Shown: piece by piece, positions 1 to 10,020 of the stretch | How the letters are laid out: each line of letters begins with the position of its first letter | How positions within the stretch are numbered: the first letter of the stretch is position 1 | Assembly: GCA_022494885.1 (NCBI GenBank) | Contig: JAGVSM010002373.1 | Span: forward strand, 62,001-126,000 | Source of the DNA: Micrasema longulum | Taxonomy: Eukaryota > Arthropoda > Insecta > Trichoptera > Brachycentridae | Direction of reading: 5' to 3' | Length of the DNA: 64,000 nucleotides | Notes under the pieces: generated by a model | The model's database searches: none | Told to the model about the DNA's origin: nothing | The model's input: the letters and a program-made list of their open reading frames with translations, nothing else | Position numbers and translations under genes: made by a program

Positions 1-1490
1 CACTGGCTATGCCAAGCAAACTTAACATTAAAAAAATAAACATTTAATTTGAAAAAAAGTTTTTTAGAAGTCTTGAAACTCATTTTTGGAAGCCACCAGA
101 TCTGTATATCCGACAAGACCTTTAACAGGGTCACGTATAGTAGTAATAATCGGCTTCAACACGTTAATTACTCAGTTCATATTATAAAATACAGTTACGT
201 TTCAGCAACCTAAGAGAGGTCCAACATTTAGTCCAGTTCAGTGCTTAGTGATTTAACATGTAAAAAGTTTACACAGAAACTCTCTATGTTAATCTATTAA
301 TTCAAGATGTAATAAATACACCTCAAGCCAAAACATTGTTTCCTCTGTCTACCTCCAACTGGGTAGGAGATCCCAAGCACCCACCTACATCTAATCCTAC
401 GTATTAAATAAATAGTATGAAATAGAATACATTAAAAAGTATCATAATATATCCGCATGCCTTAAAAAAAAGGATGAATTTTTAATTAAATATATATTCC
501 ACCAAGAATTTTTTTCAACAAACTTCAATATTTTGACATCAGTTAGTATTGTGATTCTTTAACATAGCCAATAGAGCTTAGTTTAGATGTTGATCGTAAT
601 AACTCCTAAATTGGATCTGAGATTCAATCAAGTATTTTGCGGGCGGAATCTAAGGGTGTGGGGTGAGTCTGTATTGAAATTAACCCTTAGAACGGGACGG
701 TATGCCACTCTGCATAATTTCGCGGGGATAAAGGGCTTCAGATCAACACTAAGACTTGTGTGGAGAGTCCTTACCCCGAGAGATTGCTTGTCTTCCTCAG
801 GTTATTGGAAGTATTTTTGACGTTACATATTATGAAATACATTTCATATAATTAAATTTGTCGTACATAAGTTATGAGAAGTGTTTTGAAGTATTTAATT
901 CGAGTTATGTGAAAGTAACGTAGGAATATAATTAAACGTAGCTATGCAGAAAGCAGCCAGTCCACAATTTTGAAAAAAATAGATATTGATGTTATCGGGT
1001 GCAGTAAGGTCAATTCTATGTTCTGCTTAAAACAACCAGATCGCTTTCATACAAAAAACTGTATTTATCACCTTCTGAAAATGGTGTCGAACACAAAAAT
1101 GGTATTTCTTAATTTGCAGAAATCACCCACAGCACTAGAAAATTCTAATGGTACTTTCAAAATCATTAAAACTGGTCAAAAACACAATCAAATTCTTGTT
1201 TGTATTATAAAAAAACTTATGTATTAATTGTTTATCATTCGATAAAGTCAAAAACATTCCAACTGTTGAGAAGATTTGATAATTCACTTTTTTCACAAAA
1301 GTGCTTAAATCTCAGTGTTACTTTTCTATGGCTGGCTATTTTCTGCATTACTACGTTCAATTTGTCTTAGTCGGAAAATAGAAGCATTTGAAAAATGATT
1401 TACAAATTATATCATTAATTTGTCCATGAGAAATATGTTTTACGTCACAGCGCATAAGTATCGTTAAATTCAAAATAAACTAAAAAATAA
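1..1490. other. Mostly anonymous AT-rich DNA
   Basis: I see no gene here. Positions 60-150 resemble 40635-40715: both contain 'gaagccacca', then 'tctgtatatc', then a run around 'acgtatagtag' or 'acggatagtag', so this is a dispersed repeat of unknown class. Positions 575-800 are noticeably richer in G+C than their surroundings, but the short reading frame across them has no motif I recognise. Positions 830-880 and 1395-1440 carry isolated relatives of the minisatellite unit that becomes tandem at 2.0 kb. Confidence 0.5.
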
Positions 1491-1500
1491 TGAGTTCTTT

Positions 1501-1881
1501 CATAACTATGCAACAAAAGGATCTAAAAATATAAGACTGGAAAAGAAATCAAAAGCAATGTCCCAGAACTGCCTTATGTACAAGGGAATAAAACTATTTG
1601 AAGAAATGCCGGAAAGCATAAAAAATGAAATTAATGTAAATATATTTAAATGTAAAAAGTATATATGTGAAAAATATTAGGTAGTAAATAGTGTAAATAG
1701 TGAATATAATTAATGAAAATGTACATATGAAACAGTTAATATTATAAATTAGGATACTAAGTGTATAATAGTGATAAATAATGTTAGAATAAGTATAGAT
1801 GTAAATATTGTGTTGTAAATATATATTAGACTATGTAATACATAAAACTAAATAAATAAATAATAATAAAATAAAAAAAAA
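1501..1881 (+). pseudogene. LINE ORF2 C-terminus and 3' UTR (CR1/Jockey-like)
   Basis: A 59-codon open segment (1501-1680) encodes the extreme C-terminus of a non-LTR retrotransposon polyprotein. It begins HNYATKGSKNIRL, matching the H-N-Y-x-T-R signature common after the RT thumb in CR1/Jockey-like LINEs. It continues into LMYKGIKLFEEMPESIKNE, matching the usual 'F-Y-x-G-x-K-L-[FY]-N-x-L-P' tail, and stops at a TAG (1678-1680). About 200 bp of AT-rich 3' UTR follow, ending in a TAAA/TAA/A-rich tail at 1845-1881. It is 5'-truncated just before 1501, as is usual for dead LINE copies. No RT domain remains here. The element class is secure; the clade is inference. Confidence 0.75.
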
Positions 1882-1985
1882 TGTTTTTCTCTGAGTACCT
1901 ATTTAAAGTATATTTCATATAAGTTTTTTACGTTACATTTCTGTCAAATAATTTGGTCTACTAAGATTAAAATAATCACTTTAAT

Positions 1986-3001
1986 GCTTCATCATTGTCC
2001 TATCATTTGTCCCACTCTTGTCATGAAATGATTTTTAGGTTACAGCGGTATCATATAATTTGTCCTACTCAGGTTATGAGAAGTGTTTTAATCGTACATC
2101 GATATCATATAATTTGTCATACTCTTGATTTATGTTTTAAATGTTACATCGGTATCATAAAATTTGTCATACTTTGATTATAAAATGTTTTTTAGATTAC
2201 TTTGTAACCATATTATAATTTGTCCTACTCAGGTCATAAATAGTTTTTAGATTAAATCATTATCATTTAATTTGTCCAACTAGGTTATGAGAAGTGTTTT
2301 AATGTCACATCGATATCATATAATTTGTTCTAGTCTTAATTTGAGTTTTGAATGTTACATCGGCATCATAAAATTGTTTAAACACTTATTGCTCGGACAA
2401 ACTCTCAACTAAATCGATACCTCCCTACTACCTACCTGTCCTTCCCACTTCCTAGCGCACTCGTGTAACAATAATTCTACGTGTGAGTGCCGAAAAAAAC
2501 ATTATGTGAACAGTACACAAATAACATTCTACAAGTGAAGTTCGTTTACTTTTCATCGTACGAGCTGTAGCAGCGTCCATTTAGACCGCCAGCTCCATAC
2601 AAGATGTGCCAGCGTCCCACGACCGCCAGCTTCACCAGCCAGGTTCCAGTACTCATCACGCCTCACCACCAGCAGGTTAGTGGAGTTGCGCAACCTTCCT
2701 TTCTAACAATACAGTCTACTTACTATATTTTCCTCCTCCTATAATGAAGTACCTTCACACCTCGTCCACTCTTCAACATGGTCTTTGGAGCCGGATCATG
2801 TTGAGGAGTAGTGTATAGTAGGTAGGTAGAGATTTAGTTGAGAGTTGGTCCGAACACTTATTGTAAAAAGTCTTTTAGGTTACATTGCAACCATATTATT
2901 GTCCTACTGAGGTCATGAGAAATGTTTTAAAGTGTTTTTAATGTTGAGAAGTGTTTTTCAATTTTAATTTAGTATCATATGATTTGTCACAGTCTGGTTA
3001 T
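1986..3001. repeat. Degenerate ~55-bp minisatellite, interrupted
   Basis: A unit built around 'tatcatataatttgtc', followed by 'ctactcaggttatgagaag' and 'gttttaatgttacatcg', recurs at about 1992, 2050, 2104, 2152, 2208, 2267, 2322, 2362, 2888 and 2970. The spacing is 45-60 bp. The array is split at 2392-2852 by an inverted-repeat element. Isolated units occur upstream at 830-880, 1395-1440 and 1915-1960, so the array probably once extended further. Monomers diverge by substitutions and small indels, indicating age. Confidence 0.8.
2392..2852 (+). mobile_element. 461-bp non-autonomous TIR element with 11-bp target duplication
   Basis: The left end 'cggacaaactctcaacta' (from 2394) is the inverted complement of the right end (2835-2852), where 'tagttgagagttggtccg' is read. 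The inverted repeat continues weakly into the cctacc/ggtagg tracts. The direct repeat 'aacacttattg' flanks the element at 2381-2391 and 2853-2863, which fits a target-site duplication in the minisatellite. The interior is G+C-richer than its host. A second, diverged copy lies in reverse at 35825-36215. No transposase is encoded, so the element would have to be mobilised in trans. A 9-11 bp duplication would suit a Mutator-like family, but that is inference. Confidence 0.75.
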
Positions 3002-3003
3002 AA

Positions 3004-3170
3004 ATAGTTTTCAGTTTACAACTTTCACTTCACAAAAGTCAACAGATGGATGAGTTGAGGAATTGTAAATGTTCAAACACATACAGAATGGTGGATGTTA
3101 CAAAGTGTGTAAAGGGGCCACTTGAACCAGCCAACGACAGGTCAAAAGCCCCAAAATTGCCTAGGCTTTC
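3004..3170 (-). repeat. FB1 fragment
   Basis: One arm of the FB1 family (described at 57436-57965) in reverse orientation. It reads from 'cacaaaagtcaacagatgg' through 'aaaggggccacttgaacc' and 'ccaacgacaggtc' to 'gcctaggctttcatatt'. Confidence 0.7.
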
Positions 3171-3179
3171 ATATTTTGT

Positions 3180-3275
3180 TCATTTATTTAACTTTTTTTA
3201 AATAATGTTAATTGTACGTTAGCGGGCTTATTGCCAAATGGCAATTTCTTCCAAACCAACCAATAAAATAAAAGT
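3180..3275 (-). mobile_element. LINE 3'-end remnant (hairpin tail)
   Basis: Read on the minus strand, this is 'ggttggtttggaagaaattg' followed by the self-complementary 'ttgccatttggcaa' and then 'taagcccgctaacgtac'. It ends in an A-rich tail at about 3180-3200. The same 3' tail occurs on the plus strand at 19625-19712, and in diverged form at 34033-34080 and 37972-38025. A short stem-loop just before the tail is common at LINE 3' ends, where the reverse transcriptase may recognise it. No coding sequence is attached. Confidence 0.65.
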
Positions 3276-3394
3276 TTTATTTTTATAATTCAAGTTACAA
3301 AACATATTTAATATAAAATAAAAATGCAAAAAATAAATTGATTTGTGTTTCAATTATCTTAAATCAATACGATAACACACTACAGATTCCTTTC

Positions 3395-3515
3395 TAATAC
3401 AAGTTTTCCCTTTCTTTTGCAACAAATATGAATCTTAATAACTTCCTAGAGAGGAAATTCAGCATGTCTACAAGCATTTAGACATACTCAAAATTTTGTT
3501 GATATTTGTTTATAT
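3395..3515 (-). repeat. FB1 terminal fragment
   Basis: This matches the outer part of the FB1 arm in reverse: 'cttcctagagaggaaattc', 'gtctacaagcatttagac' and 'atactcaaaattttgttga' align with the equivalent stretch at 35275-35340. The inner arm is absent. Confidence 0.6.
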
Positions 3516-3907
3516 TCGTCTGTGATATTTGAATTATGTGGTTTTTCCAATTAAATAAAATAAATTGTAAAGTGAAATAAAATTACGTTTCAACATTTGT
3601 GTATAAGGAGTACCCACATGGTTGGAAAGGCCATTAATGTGGCTGCAATTTGATCTTATTTACACCATGGAGGATTAAACCATCCCAGAAAGGATTATAA
3701 GTCCTTGTTTCGGAATCTGTTTTACCAGCAAACTTCAGGTTCATCCTTCCGGTAGTATTATACAAAGTGACCCTTTCCAAATGCTCCTATTGACCCTAAT
3801 AACATGGAGCTTAGTAGAGAAGGGTTGAAATTTAATCATCGAACCTTGCGACCAAATAAATTAAATACAAACGATTAAAACTGCTATTTAAGAATCATTA
3901 TTTTTAA

Positions 3908-4655
3908 AAATATTTTTTTTTATTTATTTATAATTTTAAAAAACCCGTTAGGGTTACATTAGAAATTTAATATTGTCAAGTCATTTTATGTCTCGTCTAG
4001 TCTAGTTAGTTCGGTCATCATGTGCTTTTTCAGATTGATTTTAAATTTGTCTCCAGTAAAAGTTTTCAAGTAGTAAGGTAGTTCGTTGTAGTGTTTAAGT
4101 CCATTATGTAGTATTTTTGACTGTCCTGTGTTTGTCTTTGCTTTTTAAATATGATAGTGTTGTTGTTGTCTGGTGTTATATTTGTGCATGTCAGCATTTT
4201 TGGCTAATATTATGTCGTCGTCTTGTATGTTTCCTAGTGTTATTTTGTGCACAATTTTTAAGGTCTCAATTTTAGTCAAGTAGTTTATGTCAAACTGGTG
4301 TGTTTTTTTGTACAGTTCAGTCGTAGAGGTCAGGTAAGGTAGGTTGTATGTTAGTTTAATAATTGTATTTTGTTGTCTTGGTATTCTTGTTATGTCTGTC
4401 TTGTTACCAGTTCCCCAGAAGGCGATCATGTAACTCAATTTACTTTTGACATAGGCTTCGTACATAATATTTTTTTCCTTTCTCGGTATAAAATCTTTAA
4501 TTTTGTAGAAGAGGCTATGTAGTGATGCCATTACTTTAGTGAGTCCGTCTTTGTGTTTTGTCCATTTTAATTGTCTGTCCATTGTGAGTCCTAGGTAAGT
4601 CACATTTATGGTACTTTGATTCAACACAGCTTTTTCCTAGCGAGTCGTGGCCGGC
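3908..4655 (-). pseudogene. LINE RT thumb/C-terminus with 3' UTR (Jockey/CR1-like)
   Basis: An open segment (4627-4145, minus strand, 160 codons) encodes the end of a reverse transcriptase polyprotein. It contains TYLGLTMDRQLKWTKH (the 'YLG...D..L.W..H' motif following the RT palm), then IMYEAYVKSKLSYMIAFWG (the L-x-Y-x-x-x-x-W-G motif), then HKYNTRQ near the C-terminus. It lacks fingers and palm, so the insertion is 5'-truncated at about 4650. About 235 bp of 3' UTR follow, ending in an A/T-rich tail at 3908-3935 (poly-T on the plus strand). It is the longest uninterrupted coding remnant in the window, so it may be a relatively young copy. There is no YADD box, so it cannot be active. Confidence 0.85.
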
Positions 4656-5335
4656 TCATGAACACAGTAGTAGTACTGATTTGTATCTTACTCGGATATA
4701 GTTTTTAATTAGTTTTTTTATTATTGTTATCAAAATTAAATTTGTATTTCAATTTTCAACACTTTTGGAAAATGATATTTTTCATTGCGTTTGAAATTTG
4801 ATAGAACAAAAATTACATTTACCATAAACAAAACTTTTTTTGATAAATTAAACAATAAATAAGCCTAATTTTTGGGCGTTTTGAAGTGACTTACTTGTTT
4901 ACAAAAGTTTAAGTTTCATTTTCGACGAAATTAGAACAGAAGTTGAAAAAAATAAAATATCACACACTACGAATGCTGATTAAAACATGTAATAAGTATT
5001 TAGAAAAATAATTGTATTTTCAAAATCAACATAGAAATTGTAGAGAAATGTGTTCATAAATAACTTTAAAAATAAAATTGTTATAAAATATGTTTTCTTA
5101 AAAATGCGACATGTTTGACCTTGAAAATTGTGACACAAACAAAGTTCCAAATTTAACCAAATCGTAACGTATTAGGGGCGTAGCCAATACAATGCACTTT
5201 TTTTCTCAGCAGTATTTCATCCACATTTATTAATTAATAATTGAAAAAAATGAGCGATATTTCTCTATTCGCTTTCAGTTTCGGTTTTTGCCGAAAATCT
5301 TATTTCGGTCGGTCACTACAAATGATTGATTTTCA
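4632..5335. repeat. Dispersed repeat, also inverted at 7.3-8.2 kb and direct at 36.5 kb
   Basis: Two relationships overlap here. First, 'gggcgttttgaagtgactt' (about 4875) and 'gccgaaaatcttatttcgg' (about 5294) have inverted counterparts at 7810-7850 and 7335-7375. 'cttactcggat' (about 4688) has one at about 8065. Second, 4950-5215 parallels 36505-36775 in the same orientation: 'aaaatatcacacactacgaa', 'atgcgacatgtttg' and 'cgtaacgtattaggggcgt' match equivalents there. No coding signal was seen. The element class is unknown. Confidence 0.55.
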
Positions 5336-6680
5336 GACATTTATTGAGACAACTCTGTAGGACTAAAGTACTGTGTTGAGTAGGAACGAATAATATACAT
5401 ACTTCAATAATATATAATCGTATAACAAGAACATCAACATAGAAAGAACAAAGACAAACATTTAATTTGATCTACATGAAACAAACAACTCAAATAATTG
5501 AAAAATACGAGTATTTAAGGAGTTTCCAACTCATGCCCTTGCCTCCCAAAGATATTCTAGAATGCATATTCTTAAAAACAATTCATTTAAAAAAAAATTG
5601 TAATTGACTTAACATTTTTTAAATACTTGATAACATTGGGAATCTTGTTTAAAAATACTAATAGGATAGAGTAGCGTATTTTTATGTACATAATGCTATT
5701 TTCTTCTAAATATTTAAGAATGTTCTTCCTGTAATAAAACAAAACACATTTGTCTCAATTAAAATTAATATACAAAAAAAAACCTTTACTATCCTTAATC
5801 ATTGTTTGGTCCCTTATTTAAATTATTATAATGAATTATTTTAATTAATCTGTAAATGATTAATAGCGGGATTTCAAGGTTTCCGAGAATTATTAATTAA
5901 TTTTTAAAACGAGTAACATAAATATTTATTCAAACCAATTAAAATTTCCTAGAAACCCGAGTTTACAACAATATTTTATACGTTCAAAAATTGTTTCAAA
6001 ACCGTAAAAATTTTAAAACATTTGAAAATACCCATTGGGCGTATATATAAATAAATATAAAATATAAATATAAAATATGTAAATGTAATAATTTAACATC
6101 ACTTTTGATGTCGTTTTGCATATGGCCGTTTTAATTACAAATTTGAGTGAAAATAAGTTCCAAATCTGTTAGAGTGCTTTTGAACGGGGATTTGATTTAA
6201 TTGATTAATTAACGCCCTTTGAAAAATGCATTATTTTTTTATTTAACGGTTAATGTTTTATTATGAAAATGTTGCTACGTAGGTCTAAATTGCTTGGCAA
6301 CTGTTTCTTTATCTCTGTTGAAATCTGTTTAAAGTTTACTAATCTTCTTGGTAAAATTCTTTACTTGTCTAAAAATTTTTAAGACAAAAGTTTTTTCTCT
6401 GATTTTATGATTTTAAAAAGATAAAAAATTAAAATATGTTTTTAGTCTTATTTGAGTAGATTAAAAAATAAATAAAATCTTACCCATACCGATAAAGGTT
6501 TTAGGGCATTACAATGGGAAGATAACATTTATTTTAGATTTTATCAACCAAGTAAAATTAAGTTTTTAGTATGAAAAATATATTATCAAGATGATCAGCC
6601 TTACGCTTTAGATCCAACCCAGAGACTATGAAATATTTCAGTTAAACGAATTATTTAATAATACATATTATTTCCTATCG
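5336..6680. other. AT-rich DNA without recognised features
   Basis: Long A and T runs, with no reading frame, tRNA-like box or clear repeat relative. '(ataaatata)n'-like low-complexity sequence sits at about 6045-6085. Confidence 0.5.
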
Positions 6681-6689
6681 AACAGATCG

Positions 6690-7054
6690 GAATTTGGGCT
6701 TTGTAAGGATGCACACGATGCGGACTAATCTCCATTCGATTTCCAACGACCTGTAAAGCTAAAATACACGCGGGATTTTAGTTGTTGAGGGTTGGAGCTC
6801 CTACTCCAGTGAGAGACTGACCGAAGACACAAGGCTGCTGTTTAATGCAATTTATAACATGGCAAATAAGATACAGCACTTGGCACAGCAAGAGCTTAGC
6901 GGCGATGATGGGTTGAGGAGACTTCACTTGAACTACATGCTGGAACGAAGTGACTGCGTTGAGCTGAGTCTTCGGACTGGCTGAGCTGACTGATGCTGAA
7001 CTGAACTGATGGGCGTTACCACACCCTGTGGTCTCTTTATAAGCCGCGTTACTT
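6690..7054. other. G+C-enriched island, possible LTR or transposon promoter
   Basis: A roughly 360-bp island clearly richer in G+C than its flanks. It contains 'ctttataagccgcg', a TATA-like box with a GC-rich start, at about 7034-7047. There is also a run of related words (gagctgagtc, ggctgagctgac, ctgaactgaactgatg) at 6960-7010. No open frame is recognisable. The 16-bp word 'ataagccgcgttactt' at its end (7039-7054) recurs exactly at 8914-8929. An LTR is possible, but I found neither a primer-binding site nor a partner LTR. Confidence 0.3.
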
Positions 7055-7375
7055 TGTTGTTTAATATTAAATATATAATATTAAAGATATATCTCTATGG
7101 TAAGGTCGATGTTAATATACTGCAGAACGTTGATCTCGTGTTTCGCAGAATGTTATGAATTTAATTTAATTTAAAACGCTGATACGCTTCAGCGGTCGTA
7201 ATTTTAGGTGAAATTATTTAGCACGTGCCATATAATCATGGACTTTAAACCACACATACGCAACCGGATGAAAAAATATTTTGTATTTTGATGTCAATAG
7301 ATTTGAATCAAAATATTACAAGAGAGTAGTAACCAACCGAAACAAGATTTTCAGCCGAAACCGAAACTTGTTTAT

Positions 7376-7790
7376 TTAACATATTACAACAGAGATGAAT
7401 AACATTTCAGATAAGGTAATCTAGAAGTCTAGGCATCCACAGGGCTTATGACTAGTCATTGGCTGGTTTAAGTGGCCACTTTACATACTGTGTAACATTT
7501 ACGATTCTGCCCATTTTTGAACATCTATATTCTTTAAATTCTTTCACTTGTTGATGTTTGTGAAGTGAAAGAGCTGAAACCTTTATTTATGCGGGTGAGA
7601 TTAATCCAATTTAATTATTTCACCTACGTACTAGGCAACGCCTGAAAAAAATTTTTTTTCAATTTCTATACTTCTTCATAACCCAGCTGAATTAATCAAC
7701 AATATTTTAAATTTGTTTGAATTTTTGTAGACAAAAACTGGATTACACTCCTTGAGGAGCTGTTAATATTAACACATTACAATATAGACG
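7376..7790 (+). repeat. FB1 unit, forward, near complete
   Basis: This reads through the full forward FB1 order. It starts 'acatattacaacagagatg', then 'agaagtctaggcatcc', 'ggctggtttaagtggccact', 'gcccatttttgaacatct', 'aaagagctgaaaccttt', 'ctaggcaacgcctgaaaa' and 'ttcaatttctatacttc'. It then enters the next unit's start ('ctggattacactccttg'). It lies inside the inverted copy of the 4.6-5.3 kb repeat, so it inserted later. Confidence 0.75.
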
Positions 7791-7794
7791 TAGA

Positions 7795-8180
7795 AAAATA
7801 TATTAGTTATTTATTTAAGGTAAAAGTCACTTCAAAACGCCCAAAATACCTGTTTTTATTGTTAAATCTTACCAGTTAATTAAAAAAAGTTTAAAATAAA
7901 ATACACACTGAAATGAAAGGAATAAATTTAATGAGCAAATTTGTTTATTTTTAACGCCTTTGGTTTGACTGACTGAAAACGTGACATCTTTAAATTCTAA
8001 ATCAACTTAAGGTCACAGGTCAAAGGTCACAGGTCACGTGGCCGAGTCACGAGCCATAAGATGCATCCGAGTACAACCGAACGTAATCTGACACAAACCG
8101 ACCGCAAATTTGGGCTTAGTTGAATTTTCGACCAATTTTCGGCTGAAACCGTAACTTAGGTAGGTCATTCAAAATAGATA
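7795..8180. repeat. Continuation of the inverted dispersed repeat
   Basis: It resumes after FB1 with 'gtcacttcaaaacgcccaaa' (the inverse of about 4875) and ends near 'ttttcggctgaaaccgtaac' (about 8140). A short direct duplication, 'ggtcacaggtcaaaggtcac', lies at 8012-8035. No gene is seen. Confidence 0.5.
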
Positions 8181-8184
8181 GAGA

Positions 8185-8520
8185 ACACCTTTGAAGAGGA
8201 AATATGGAAGTCTAAGCATTTACATGGCTCATAACCGGCCATCGGCTGGATTAAGTGGCCACTTTACACACGGTCTAACATTCTCCATTTTGCCCATATT
8301 TGAACATTCACAATTTTTGTTAAGTTAAAGAGTTGAAACTTTTATTAATGAGGGTAAGACTCATATAAAGTGGCTACTTGAACCAGCCAATAACAACGGT
8401 GATCTCAATCTTTGTTGTAATATATTAATTTTAATTAATTATAGGGAGTTAAGTCCAGTATTTGTCAACAAACATTTGGACAAACTCTAAATATTACAGC
8501 TTTGAATAGATTTAAAAGAG
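8185..8520. repeat. FB1 foldback copy
   Basis: A forward arm (8200-8370: 'aatatggaagtctaagc', 'gattaagtggccactttac', 'agttaaagagttgaaac') joins a reverse arm (8375-8515: 'agtggctacttgaacc', 'tttgttgtaatatat', 'gggagttaagtccag', 'acatttggacaaactc'). This gives a head-to-head arrangement. Confidence 0.7.
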
Positions 8521-9115
8521 ATGCTCAAGAGCTTCCGTATTTTATATTAAATGACAAACATGTTTTCTTTTATACACAAATTCTTCACAAAATGCAGAGT
8601 TTTATTATGTGAAGCCTGTTTTCTTTCAAGATTTTAAAGAAAAGCTGTTTTTAGTTAAGTAAGCTGCGGGTTCACAAGAATAATTGTGTGTTCTGCTATT
8701 ACAACCCCTCCGGGCCCGTTCTACCCTGCTCCCCTCCGTAGGCTCTGTGTACCTAAAAGCTTAACCAAAAGGCTTCTTCTTTGCTGAAACTTCACCCGCA
8801 TGTTGGTCGTTATCATTTTCAGGAGGTTATTTAAATTTGAAAACAAGGATTAAAATTTTTCAGCGGTTCGCCCTTTGGTAACCTTTGTTAGGTGAAGTTT
8901 GGTCATTTAAAAAATAAGCCGCGTTACTTCAAAGCATTCTTGTTAGTAATAAAATTAGAAAATCATGCGATAAAAAACATTTTTATTTATTTATTCATCA
9001 ACAATATTTATTATTACAATTTTGTTCAAAAAAATTATAAAAAATACTTTTTCAAAATTAAATTATGTTTTTTAACTATTTTTTTTTGTATTATTAATTT
9101 TTAGCGAGCAGCTTA
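8521..9115. other. Anonymous sequence with a short G+C-rich patch
   Basis: No gene is seen. Positions 8700-8740 contain the unusually pyrimidine- and G+C-rich words 'cccctccgggcccgttc' and 'ctgctcccctccg'. Positions 8914-8929 repeat the 16-bp word found at 7039-7054. Positions 8960-9100 are almost pure A/T. Confidence 0.45.
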
Positions 9116-9144
9116 AAGCTGATATGCTTAAATCTATTAAAACG

Positions 9145-9360
9145 AAAATTAGTTGTAAGCGCACTTTAACTTTTCCGAAAACAAATCTAGTCCATTTATG
9201 AACCCATTGAGACTACATATTGAGATCAGCTCTTGTGGCAGCTTATTCTAACCATAAACAACCCTATTGCTTCGGAAATGCTTCTGTGGATTTAGATTGA
9301 ATCTCGTTTTCTCCAGTCTGAGACTGTGGCCTCGAAAACTAAGACTGTGGTCTCTTTACT
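9145..9360 (-). pseudogene. LINE ORF2 C-terminus (CR1/L2-like)
   Basis: On the minus strand one frame reads RGHSLRLEKTRFNLNP, then HFRSNRVVYG, a stop where Trp is expected, NKLPQELIS and SLNGFINGLD. It ends at a stop near 9162. This is the familiar C-terminal block 'RGHSLRL-x-K...F-x-R-V-x-x-x-W-N-x-L-P...F-K-x-x-L-D'. The single TAG in place of the conserved Trp makes it a pseudogene. A small duplication at its 5' edge repeats the 'ccacagtct' segment (about 9328 and 9345). Only the last ~65 codons survive. Confidence 0.8.
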
Positions 9361-9414
9361 TTTTTAATTCTTTATTTATACATGCTGTGTTTACATTTAA
9401 ATGGTGAACAATAT

Positions 9415-9500
9415 CCAAAATAACAATTTATGATTAGTATACCAATGTCATATGTATTGTTTATTGTTTGTGAACCACGATAAATAAAATAAAATAAAAG
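9415..9500 (+). mobile_element. LINE 3' tail
   Basis: 'gtttattgtttgtgaaccac' is followed by a (TAAAA)n-type tail at 9480-9499, the usual arrangement at a LINE 3' terminus. No coding part is attached. Confidence 0.4.
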
Positions 9501-9544
9501 TAATTAATATATTTTTATAGGGGAAAATGTATCTTAGTATTTGC

Positions 9545-9645
9545 ATATTAGTGTTGTTAATGTCCCGACAAAGAGACGGGTTCGACTTGAAACCGGTAGA
9601 CATAAAAGATCGGTAAGTGGTTGTACGAGTATACTAATATTTACT
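9545..9645 (+). other. Penelope-type terminal-repeat fragment with decayed hammerhead-like motif
   Basis: Within 9560-9603, the helix-I strands 'atgtc' (9560-9564) and 'gacat' (9599-9603) are perfectly complementary. They enclose 'ccgacaa' (consensus ctgacga), 'gagacgggttcgactt', 'gaaa', 'ccgg' and the triplet 'gta'. Downstream 'gatcggtaagtggtt' matches the copies at 17.95, 27.7 and 28.2 kb. Two core changes (t to c and g to a in ctgacga) should inactivate it. It belongs to the same repeat as the minus-strand copies at 17961-18006 and 27716-27762. Confidence 0.5.
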
Positions 9646-9879
9646 AACAGAAAAAAAACATAATTATCAGTATCAAGTGCTCGTAAATATCTAGTAAAAC
9701 ATTTTTGTTTTGTTTTTACAAAGTGTATTAAAGTGAAATATAAGTTAAATATAATATAAAGACATAAATATTTTTTTTTGTTTGCATATACCTAATATAC
9801 AAATGTACATATATTTATTTATTTTTTATTACAGGACTCACCAAGTCAATTTATATGGCTTGTCTGTGGAGATCTTTTA

Positions 9880-10012
9880 TGAACAATAGTTTGAGTTTAT
9901 CCAAATTTTTGTACACAAGGATTGGATTCAACTCAACTGTAGACAAGAACTGGATTAAACCAGCCAATGACAGGTCACACGCCCTGTAGATGCCTAGACT
10001 TCTATATAAATA
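9880..10012. repeat. FB1 rearranged fragment
   Basis: An outer-arm segment ('gagtttatccaaatttttg', 'acaaggattggattcaact') is partly duplicated ('gtagacaagaactggatt'). It then jumps to the reverse inner arm ('ccagccaatgacaggtca', 'gatgcctagacttctat'). It abuts the RTE-1 remnant at 10021. Confidence 0.6.
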
Positions 10013-10020
10013 GAACGGAC

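Noticed and set aside
1986..2391. CRISPR-like array
   Set aside because: Repeats are contiguous and degenerate without spacers, and the context is eukaryotic.
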